In this document: positions 15,870-22,737 of the stretch, piece after piece
Numbering within the stretch: position 1 is the first letter of the stretch
How the letters are laid out: each line of letters starts with the position of its first letter
Origin: Bacteroidales bacterium UBA5266
GTDB taxonomy: Bacteria > Bacteroidota > Bacteroidia > Bacteroidales > WCHB1-69
Length of the DNA stretch: 22,737 nt
NCBI GenBank assembly: GCA_002411545.1
Contig: DHTG01000074.1
Span: 1-22,737, forward strand
Direction: 5' to 3'
Translations under genes and position numbers: made by a program
Notes under the pieces: model-generated
Seen by the model: only the letters and a program-made list of their open reading frames with translations
Databases searched by the model: none
What the model was told of the DNA's origin: nothing

Positions 15870-16679
15870 TTATCCTAAAAAAATTTCGGTAAGTACAAGA
15901 TCGAATAATAATATCATAAAACTGCTATTCACTACAGCTTTTGTACTTGATTTTCCAACTTCCAAAGCACCTCCTTCTGTAATGTAACCCCAATAGCCGG
16001 ATATAGAAGATATTAAAAATGCAAAAACAAAGGTTTTGAAAATCGAATAATAGATATCACGTGCAACAAACCAAGAACGAAGTCCTTCTATATATTGTGA
16101 TGAAGGTATAATTCCTAAAAATTCACAAGCTACCCATCCGCCAAATAAACCCAGAAAAATACTAACCACAATTAATAAAGGATTTATTACACTGCAAGCT
16201 ATAACTTTCGGGAATATTAGATGTGAAGCAGAATTTATGCCCATGGTTTCCAATGCATCGACTTGTTCGGTTACTTTCATCGTTCCGATTTCTGAAGCAA
16301 TACGCGAACCTATCTTACCGGCTAAAAAAACACTGATAATCGTAGGTGCAAACTCTAACACAACAGACTGACGTACTACAAATCCAATCGTCCAGCTCGG
16401 TAATAAAGGATTTTCAACTTGCAAGTTTGTTTGAATGGTGATAACTGCACCCATAAACACTGAAATAACGGAGACAATCAACAATGAATCTAAGCCCAAT
16501 CCATTCATTTCATTTACGATTTGTTTTCTGAAATAAGGACCATTTTCGGGCTTTGCAAAAACACGTTTCATCAGAAGCAAATAATCCCCAATATTATGTA
16601 AAGCTATCTCTAACAGGTTCTTTTGCAAACTACTTTTCCCGGTTAATCCTATATTAAAAATGGAATTTTTATTCATCAA
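15870..16679 (-). CDS. ABC transporter permease, MlaE family
   Basis: This inner-membrane permease of an MCE lipid transporter has 269 residues with an amphipathic N-terminal region and about five or six membrane helices. The family hallmark lies at about 120-148, with AGKIGSRIASEIGTMKVTEQ and DALETMG, which couples to the ATPase. The segment LVVSVISVFMGA-like near 68-80 and the GGALEVGKSSTKAVV stretch near the C-terminus are also typical. It is the first gene of the mlaE-mlaF-cvpA-wecB run. An 83-base gap separates it from lptD on the same strand, with no clear -7 box or terminator, so read-through from the lptD promoter is possible. Confidence 0.94.
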   Translation of the reverse strand: MMNKNSIFNIGLTGKSSLQKNLLEIALHNIGDYLLLMKRVFAKPENGPYFRKQIVNEMNGLGLDSLLIVSVISVFMGAVITIQTNLQVENPLLPSWTIGFVVRQSVVLEFAPTIISVFLAGKIGSRIASEIGTMKVTEQVDALETMGINSASHLIFPKVIACSVINPLLIVVSIFLGLFGGWVACEFLGIIPSSQYIEGLRSWFVARDIYYSIFKTFVFAFLISSISGYWGYITEGGALEVGKSSTKAVVNSSFMILLFDLVLTEIFLG

Positions 16680-16762
16680 TTGTAAGTAATTTGAATAGAT
16701 ATTTTTTATAATTTATGATATAATTTAGTAAACGTCTTATAAGTATATTTATTTCATTTGGT

Positions 16763-19411
16763 TTAATAATCTCTGTAATCCTTATCTACATTATATTTCA
16801 AATCTTTTAACATCCCCGATTTAACATTTATGGCAAATTCAAATCCTCTATAGCTACCAAAGGGCCTCCACTTAAAGGACATCTCCCAACAATGTAAATC
16901 CCTGTAAATATCGAAAGAAGAAACCGAAATCATTTTATTGGTAAAATCATATCCAGTAGTAAAGCCCAATCGCCATTTCTGTGTTAAGTGTATATTTCCA
17001 TTTATATTCAAAGTATTGGTAATTCTTTTATTATATTTGTTTGTATCTCTAATGCTTACATTATAATACCTCATATTATCCGATAGATTATAGCTAAAGG
17101 AATATCTGAAGCTTATATTCCATTTACCGAGAGATGAAAAGGAGGTATTGTTTTCTTCTTCATTGCTTTTCTTATTTTTAAAGGTTTGATCATTGAGGGA
17201 ATAGTCTAAGGATACAGACCACGATGTATTCGATAAACGAAATAATTTTTTATTCACATTTATCTCGAAGGTATCAACCTTTCTGCCTTGAGAACCTATA
17301 ATATAAGGATCAAGTCCTGCTGAGAAGTTAAGGTACAAGGCTTTTAAAATAGTAGTCCTTCCGTTGATGGCTAAAGGTTGCCAGCGAAAAATAATAGAAT
17401 CATCAGCGGTAAAATTATAAGAAGAACTAATGGTTACGTTCTCTATTAAAGTTACTTTCTTCGTTTTACCAAGGCTATCTTTTTTATTTGAGACTTTCAT
17501 TTCGAGCTTATTGCTTAAGCTAAACGTCATAATAGCCGATTGTTTATCCAGAGGTCTGCCATATAAAAAGCCTTCGGTTGGCGAATATACTATTTCCTTT
17601 TGCATAATTGAATCATAATATGACTCAAAATGATCCCTATTTATGTTCGGTCTATATGCAAACGACAAAGCCGGTATCATTTCATGTCGAAAGGCTTTTA
17701 CTTTTCCTTTTTTCAAGGAATACATTCCATATAAAGTAGTACGTAAGGTTGATGTATACCCAAAATCATGAATCGCCCAAAATCCGTAAACAGTATCTTT
17801 CTGAATTTTTACGTTACCATTGGTATCTTGCCCCCACGATTGATAGGCTCCTCTAAACTGCCAATATTCATTCAAATTTATCGTATTATTCCAATCCAAA
17901 TATTTTAGCACTTTAATAGTACTCGAAATTGGAATAGCATGCGACATACCAAAATTCATGTTAGCAGGAATTTGTTTTTCAAGAGGCAGGGTATCGTATA
18001 AATGCATGCGATTAGTCATTATCAAATTATACGACATCGATATGTTTTCATACCAGCGCAATTTACCAACCACTTCTCTACGTCGTAATGGATAAAACTG
18101 GCTGATATTAAAATTTATATTAGGTAAATTAAGCTGCATTAGTTTTGTTTGCACATTTTGTGATAAATCGGCATTTACTCCCAATGAAAAATTAGAAGCC
18201 CAAGAAGTAGAAAAACTAATGGCAGAAGTAAAATTTGTATTTACATATTGGTCGACATCAACAATATTTCTTTGATTAAACGAACTAGTCAAAAAATTAA
18301 CATCGGCCGAAAAGCGGTTTCGAGGATGTGCTTTGGGATCTTGAGTATGTCGCCAAGTAAGTTTAAAATCGTTCGATATTCTATAGGAAGGCGTTGTTTG
18401 TTCGCCCGAACGTGTTAAGCTGTAGGCAGCATCCACATAACCGGAGAACTTATAACGTTTAATGTAATTAGATTTGGCATTGAGGGTAAAAGATCCACGA
18501 GTATAAATATCACCGGTAATGGCTATATCGAACATATCGTAAAAAGCCGCATAAAAGCCTATCCCTTTGAAATAAAATCCTAATTCGGCCGATTCGCCAT
18601 AAGAGGGAATTAAAATGCCGTTACGATGTCCTTTTTGATTAGGGATCAACGAAAAAGGCGCTGCTAATGGAGTAGGAACATCCGCTATATGCAGTTGAAT
18701 AGGTCCGGTAACTATTTTATCATTGGCAATGACTTTAGCTTTTTTAAATGTAAACCCGTAATGCGGATGCGATAAATTACACGTAGTAAAGGAACCCCGG
18801 TAAACAAAATTCACACTGTCGTTCATTTTTTTCACCATCTCACCATGTAAAAAGCCATCCGATTCTTGGGTGATGACTTGTGATACCAAACCTTTTTTTG
18901 AATTAAAATTATAGCGCATTTCGCGCGATTTAAACTCCGTTTGATTTTGTTTAAACACCGGATTCCCTGCCAATTGACCTGAACTGTCTGCAATTCCTTT
19001 GGCGAACAATTCGTTATTATCAAAATCAATTTCCATATAATTTGACGTCAATTGAATATCCTCATAGTTTACTTTGACAAGATGATGTAAATACGATTTT
19101 TTATTTTTTATATCAAACTGTATGGAATCTTCCGCATAATAATCAACAGGTGATGTAATGGCATCTTTAGATATTTGTAAGAGCGTATCCTCCACGGCTA
19201 CTGTATCGAGTATTTGCAGACTATCGTCTGAAGTAACAAGATTAAGTGAATCAACAATCCGATTAACTCCCTTCAATAAATTTGTCTTCTTTGTAGAAAG
19301 ACTGACACTATCAGTCTCTTGAGCTATAGATACACATAAAAATCCTGTAAAAAAGAAATATTGCAGGATGAAAACAATGCGTAAATATTTTTTTAACAGA
19401 CTGTTATACAA
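16763..19411 (-). CDS. lptD: LPS assembly outer-membrane protein LptD (Bacteroidetes type)
   Basis: This outer-membrane beta-barrel inserts lipopolysaccharide into the outer leaflet. The 882-residue protein starts with a hydrophobic signal peptide (about 12-30). A long serine- and valine-rich polar stretch follows, then an OstA/LptA-like beta-jellyroll region from about 90 to 230, with repeats such as VNYEDIQLTSNYMEIDFDNN. The rest is rich in alternating aromatic and polar strands, consistent with the barrel. TTCNLSHPHYGF near 203-214 and IPSYGES near 268 resemble the LptD central segment. LptE-type partners are not seen. The gene is transcribed from a -7 box that overlaps the amidase promoter. 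Sequence similarity to proteobacterial LptD is weak, so family placement rests on the domain layout and context. Confidence 0.87.
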   Translation of the reverse strand: MYNSLLKKYLRIVFILQYFFFTGFLCVSIAQETDSVSLSTKKTNLLKGVNRIVDSLNLVTSDDSLQILDTVAVEDTLLQISKDAITSPVDYYAEDSIQFDIKNKKSYLHHLVKVNYEDIQLTSNYMEIDFDNNELFAKGIADSSGQLAGNPVFKQNQTEFKSREMRYNFNSKKGLVSQVITQESDGFLHGEMVKKMNDSVNFVYRGSFTTCNLSHPHYGFTFKKAKVIANDKIVTGPIQLHIADVPTPLAAPFSLIPNQKGHRNGILIPSYGESAELGFYFKGIGFYAAFYDMFDIAITGDIYTRGSFTLNAKSNYIKRYKFSGYVDAAYSLTRSGEQTTPSYRISNDFKLTWRHTQDPKAHPRNRFSADVNFLTSSFNQRNIVDVDQYVNTNFTSAISFSTSWASNFSLGVNADLSQNVQTKLMQLNLPNINFNISQFYPLRRREVVGKLRWYENISMSYNLIMTNRMHLYDTLPLEKQIPANMNFGMSHAIPISSTIKVLKYLDWNNTINLNEYWQFRGAYQSWGQDTNGNVKIQKDTVYGFWAIHDFGYTSTLRTTLYGMYSLKKGKVKAFRHEMIPALSFAYRPNINRDHFESYYDSIMQKEIVYSPTEGFLYGRPLDKQSAIMTFSLSNKLEMKVSNKKDSLGKTKKVTLIENVTISSSYNFTADDSIIFRWQPLAINGRTTILKALYLNFSAGLDPYIIGSQGRKVDTFEINVNKKLFRLSNTSWSVSLDYSLNDQTFKNKKSNEEENNTSFSSLGKWNISFRYSFSYNLSDNMRYYNVSIRDTNKYNKRITNTLNINGNIHLTQKWRLGFTTGYDFTNKMISVSSFDIYRDLHCWEMSFKWRPFGSYRGFEFAINVKSGMLKDLKYNVDKDYRDY

Positions 19412-19446
19412 TTTTTTTAAATTGATTTTTATAAAGAAATTTTATA

Positions 19447-19478
19447 TACTTTTGCACAAAATTTCGTTTGCAAAAGTA
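19447..19478. promoter_or_regulatory. Face-to-face overlapping promoters of lptD and the amidase operon
   Basis: A perfect 10-base inverted repeat, TACTTTTGCA at 19447-19456 and TGCAAAAGTA at 19469-19478, has a 12-base spacer. Each arm is an exact TAnnTTTG -7 box: the left arm faces right toward the amidase and the right arm faces left toward lptD. Predicted start sites (about 19461 and 19464) nearly coincide, so each transcript runs through the other promoter's -7 box. A TTG at 19422-19424 may be the plus-strand -33. The minus-strand -33 is unclear. Confidence 0.65.
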
Positions 19479-19543
19479 CAAAAAACCCTTATAGACTTAA
19501 ACATTATAACGGTGAAAATTAAAAATAACAAAAACACGGCACC

Positions 19544-20680
19544 ATGAGAAAATTAGTACACAGATTAACGGTATTATGGCTAAGTTTATTGTTATGTTTT
19601 ATAGGCTTAATGGGCAACTCCTATGCCGGCTCCATCAAAACGGTGGTTATTGATGCCGGTCATGGCGGTCATGATCCCGGCGCAATAGGAAAATCAAATA
19701 CTTGCGAAAAAGATATCAACCTAAAACTCGCCCTTAAAGTTGGGAAGCTTATAGAAGAAAACTTTAAAGACATAAAGGTAGTTTATACGCGCGATAAAGA
19801 TGTTTTTGTGGAATTACGTCGACGGACGCAAATTGCTAACGAAAACCATGCTGATTTATTTATTTCCATCCATTGCAATTCTGCTCCCAACAATACCAGC
19901 AATGGGACGGAAACTTTTGTGATGAGCACCAACAATACAACCGCTAATTTAGCGGTAGCTCAAAAAGAAAATGCTGCTATTTTATTAGAAACCAATTACA
20001 AAGATAATTACGAAGGATTCGACCCTAATTCTGTCGATGCATATATCATTTTCTCATTATATCAAAATGCTTACTTAAACCAAAGCATAAAATTCGCTTC
20101 CTGTGTCCAAAAACATTTTCGAGAAAATATCAAACTCCCCGACAGAGGCGTCAAACAAGCCGGATTTCTTGTATTATGGCGTACAACCATGCCCAGTGTA
20201 CTGATTGAAGCCGGTTTTCTCAGTAATCTAAAAGAAGAATCTTACTTAGCTTCCGAAATAGGACAGAATGAAATTGCCCAATCTATTTTTAAAGCCTTTT
20301 GTGAATGGAAAAAAGAAAAAGAAAAAAATATAGCATCATCCCATACAGTTGTTAACCTTACAAGCAATGATAATCAAGAAAAAAACCCTAACTCATCCCA
20401 AATTAACAGCGATAAAGAAGTTTTTTTCAGCGTACAAATATCTTGTCTGACAGACAAAAAAACTCTAAACGATCCCATATTCAAAGGACTGCAAACTATG
20501 AGAATGTGGCAAAACGGCAAATACTATTGCTATGCAGCCGGTGAAGAAACAAGTTATGAATCTGCCGTTTCACTACTTAACAGCATTAAAAACAAAGGGT
20601 TTCCCGATGCTTTTCTGATCGCCTTTCGAAACGGGGAGAAAATCTCTATCAAAGAAGCTAAAAAATATTTAAACAAATAA
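19544..20680 (+). CDS. N-acetylmuramoyl-L-alanine amidase (Amidase_3) with C-terminal SPOR-like region
   Basis: This zinc hydrolase cuts the bond between MurNAc and L-alanine in peptidoglycan, working in the periplasm. The 378-residue protein starts with a signal peptide (about 1-28, ending at SYAG). The Amidase_3 domain spans about 31-255, with zinc ligands His40 (DAGHGG), Glu55 and His110 (SIHCNS) and catalytic Glu222 in LIEAGFLSN. A charged, low-complexity linker (about 255-292) leads to a C-terminal region of about 80 residues (FFSVQIS...) that resembles a SPOR peptidoglycan-binding domain. That last call is tentative. It is the first gene of the amidase-mlaD-recF run, with an 11-base gap to the next gene. 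Confidence 0.93.
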   Translation: MRKLVHRLTVLWLSLLLCFIGLMGNSYAGSIKTVVIDAGHGGHDPGAIGKSNTCEKDINLKLALKVGKLIEENFKDIKVVYTRDKDVFVELRRRTQIANENHADLFISIHCNSAPNNTSNGTETFVMSTNNTTANLAVAQKENAAILLETNYKDNYEGFDPNSVDAYIIFSLYQNAYLNQSIKFASCVQKHFRENIKLPDRGVKQAGFLVLWRTTMPSVLIEAGFLSNLKEESYLASEIGQNEIAQSIFKAFCEWKKEKEKNIASSHTVVNLTSNDNQEKNPNSSQINSDKEVFFSVQISCLTDKKTLNDPIFKGLQTMRMWQNGKYYCYAAGEETSYESAVSLLNSIKNKGFPDAFLIAFRNGEKISIKEAKKYLNK

Positions 20681-20691
20681 GAAAAAACATA

Positions 20692-21597
20692 GTGTCAAAG
20701 AAAATATTTAAAACTCAAGAAATTAAAATTGCTGTTTTAGCAATCGTCAGTTTATTTTTAATTGTATGGGGTATCAATTTCTTAAAAGGGAAAAACATAT
20801 TCAGTAAACAAAACACCTATTATGGAATTTTTGATAATGCTCAAGGCTTAATGCCCGCCAACACCGTCTATATTAATGGTGTGAACGTTGGTATTGTAGA
20901 TGAAATTCAACTCATCGAACCTTCACTGGATAAAGTATTGGTTACATTTAGCGTCAGCAAAAAAATTAAAATTCCTGTCGATTCAAAAATAAATATAGTT
21001 CCTCCGGCAGTGATAGGCTCTCTACAATTGGAATGTATATTAGGCAAAACCCAAACCTATTTTTCAGATGGCGACACCTTGATCGGACACATTCAACCCG
21101 GCTTACTTTCCAACTTCGATAACATGAAACATAATATCGACACCATCATTACTTCGTTGAAGGATCTTATGCAAAATGGAAGCATTCAAGCCTCGGTTGA
21201 AAATTTACATTCCACCACTAGCAAATTGGATTCCATTATGTATTCCGGTAAAATAGAAAGTATTATAAATGATATCCAAGATTTAATCGCAGTACTTTCT
21301 TCCAATAAAACCGAAATTGATGGAATTATTAAGGATGTAAACACATTCTCAGGCTCTTTAGCCGAAACCGACATACCGGCTACATTGAACGAATTGTCGG
21401 CCAGACTCAAACAAGCGGAACACATATTGTCCAAAATCGAAAACGGTGAAGGAACTTTGGGACAACTCAATACCAACGATACCTTATATCAAAACCTGCA
21501 AAAAACGATTAATAGCTTAGACCTTTTAGTAAGCGATATCAAAGCCAATCCTAAACGTTATATCAATATCAGCATCTTCGGAGGCAAAAAGAAATAA
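20692..21597 (+). CDS. MCE/MlaD family lipid transport protein
   Basis: The 301-residue protein has one N-terminal membrane helix (about 11-30) and an MCE domain at about 40-115, with NAQGLMPANTVYINGVNVG and VPPAVIGSLQLECILG. A long, mostly helical periplasmic tail follows from about 125. Such proteins form the hexameric ring that carries phospholipids through the periplasm together with an MlaE/MlaF inner-membrane complex. The probable partners are the mlaE and mlaF genes at 15121-16679, which are in a separate transcription unit. The start is GTG at 20692: no ATG lies upstream in frame, and the helix begins soon after. recF follows with no gap (TAA ATG). Confidence 0.92.
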   Translation: MSKKIFKTQEIKIAVLAIVSLFLIVWGINFLKGKNIFSKQNTYYGIFDNAQGLMPANTVYINGVNVGIVDEIQLIEPSLDKVLVTFSVSKKIKIPVDSKINIVPPAVIGSLQLECILGKTQTYFSDGDTLIGHIQPGLLSNFDNMKHNIDTIITSLKDLMQNGSIQASVENLHSTTSKLDSIMYSGKIESIINDIQDLIAVLSSNKTEIDGIIKDVNTFSGSLAETDIPATLNELSARLKQAEHILSKIENGEGTLGQLNTNDTLYQNLQKTINSLDLLVSDIKANPKRYINISIFGGKKK

Positions 21598-22683
21598 ATG
21601 TATTTAAAAAGCATTCATTTACTTAATTTCAAAAATTATACCGATGCCCACTTTCAATTTACCGAAAGAATAAATTGCTTGGTCGGACTCAACGGTGTAG
21701 GAAAAACCAATCTATTGGATGCAATCTATTATTTGTCGATGTGCAAAAGCTATTTCAACCATTCCGACCAATTAAACATCAATCATCAGGCAGATTTTTT
21801 TGCCATCCACGGTAGTTTTGAATTCATCGATATTGAAGGTGAAACCAAAGTGTCGTGCATTCAAAAAAGTAATTCACGTAAAATATTTAAATTCAATCAA
21901 AAAGAATATACGCGTTTGTCCGATCACATTGGCATATTACCCTCTGTGATGATTTCTCCCTACGACAGCGACTATATCAACGGAAGCAGTGAATCACGCC
22001 GCAAATACTTCGACAGTGTGATTGCTCAATACGATAAAATCTATCTTGATACACTGATTCAGTATAATAAAGTATTGCTGCAACGCAATGTCTTACTGAA
22101 ACAATTTTGTGAAAAGGGATGCTACGACCAAGATGCTATTGATATCTGGAATGATAAATTATTAGATTACGGCACATCCATTTATCAAACGAGATGCAAA
22201 TTTATCGAAAACTTCTATCCTGTATTCAAAAAATATTTCAGCGATTTATCCCCACAAACTGAAAATGTCAGTATAGAATATGAAAGCAAACTCCATTCCG
22301 GGGCTTTTGCCGATCTTTTAGCCGATGCTAAACAAAAAGATATGGCTTTGCAATACACATCTGTAGGTATACATAAAGACGATTATTTGTTTTTTATGAA
22401 CGGCTATCCGGTAAAAAAATTTTGTTCACAAGGTCAACAAAAAACTTTGCTCATCGCACTTAAACTTGCTCATTTTGAATATTTAAAAATAATAAAAAAA
22501 GTAAATCCCCTACTCCTTTTAGACGATGTTTTTGATAAATTAGACGACACGCGGGTGGCTTACCTTACATCCATGGTTGCCAATGAACATTTCGGACAAG
22601 TATTTATTAGCCACACTCAAAAAAATCGAATGGAAGAACTCTTTCATCCCAAAGGCATCTCTTATTGTTTGCATGAATTATAA
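21598..22683 (+). CDS. recF: DNA replication and repair protein RecF
   Basis: This SMC-like ATPase loads RecA at single-strand gaps through RecOR. The 361-residue protein has Walker A GLNGVGKT at 30-37, a signature motif SQGQQ at 277-281, and Walker B LLLLDD ending at 310 followed by VFDKLDD. The fold and length are those of typical RecF. The ATG directly follows the mlaD-like stop codon, which suggests co-transcription and perhaps translational coupling with envelope genes. In many bacteria recF lies near dnaA and gyrB, but this placement is a Bacteroidetes arrangement as far as I recall. The 54 bases after its stop contain nothing I can identify. Confidence 0.96.
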   Translation: MYLKSIHLLNFKNYTDAHFQFTERINCLVGLNGVGKTNLLDAIYYLSMCKSYFNHSDQLNINHQADFFAIHGSFEFIDIEGETKVSCIQKSNSRKIFKFNQKEYTRLSDHIGILPSVMISPYDSDYINGSSESRRKYFDSVIAQYDKIYLDTLIQYNKVLLQRNVLLKQFCEKGCYDQDAIDIWNDKLLDYGTSIYQTRCKFIENFYPVFKKYFSDLSPQTENVSIEYESKLHSGAFADLLADAKQKDMALQYTSVGIHKDDYLFFMNGYPVKKFCSQGQQKTLLIALKLAHFEYLKIIKKVNPLLLLDDVFDKLDDTRVAYLTSMVANEHFGQVFISHTQKNRMEELFHPKGISYCLHEL

Positions 22684-22737
22684 AACACTCTCCAACAAAT
22701 TTTAGTAAAATTGATGCCGATTGTAAACAATCTGTTT

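Noticed and set aside
16680..16762. Promoter for mlaE in the gap after lptD
   Set aside because: The minus strand of this very AT-rich gap has no TAnnTTTG match, so no site was called.
1..22737. CRISPR array, insertion sequence, phage or toxin-antitoxin module
   Set aside because: No direct repeat series, transposase, integrase or terminal repeats were seen, and all long open frames match core chromosomal families.

Overview
The window looks like chromosomal core sequence of an AT-rich member of the Bacteroidota, probably order Bacteroidales. The reasons are the gene families present (a Bacteroidetes-style LptD, TonB proteins ending in a CTD of the PxFPGG...YP type, RprY-like response regulator, YciO-type Sua5 protein), promoters of the TAnnTTTG -7 class typical of this phylum, start codons preceded by A-rich runs rather than Shine-Dalgarno sites, and a class A RNase P RNA. 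I see no mobile element, CRISPR array, prophage or foreign-looking island. Assignment below phylum level is inference.

Layout. Positions 1-1938 hold the C-terminal two thirds of pyruvate phosphate dikinase, closed by a hairpin terminator shared with the convergent lpxB. Positions 1992-6048 hold two minus-strand pairs, thiG-lpxB and tenI-like-thiE, with a tonB gene on the plus strand wedged between them. A second, related tonB gene (6311) opens a plus-strand run of tonB, polyprenyl diphosphate synthase, mrdA (PBP2) and rodA, the elongasome peptidoglycan synthase pair. Next come a tRNA-Ser(UGA) and an orphan OmpR-type response regulator. On the minus strand, SRP RNA, a yciO-type gene and RNase P RNA lie almost end to end (13252 down to 12155). 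Positions 13416-16679 hold a minus-strand run of mlaE, mlaF, cvpA and wecB, with lptD (16763-19411) upstream on the same strand. A pair of face-to-face -7 boxes separates lptD from the plus-strand amidase, mlaD-like and recF genes.

Function. Most of the protein genes build or maintain the Gram-negative envelope: lipid A synthesis (LpxB), LPS export to the outer surface (LptD), phospholipid transport (MlaE, MlaF and MlaD, split between two transcription units), peptidoglycan synthesis and cleavage (PBP2, RodA, amidase), energy transfer to the outer membrane (two TonB proteins) and UDP-ManNAc supply (WecB). Thiamine genes and three housekeeping RNAs are interleaved with them. I found no clearly new defence or mobile system. 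The points most worth a second look are the ffs-yciO-rnpB arrangement, the overlapping lptD/amidase promoters, the paired tonB genes around thiE, and the split Mla system.
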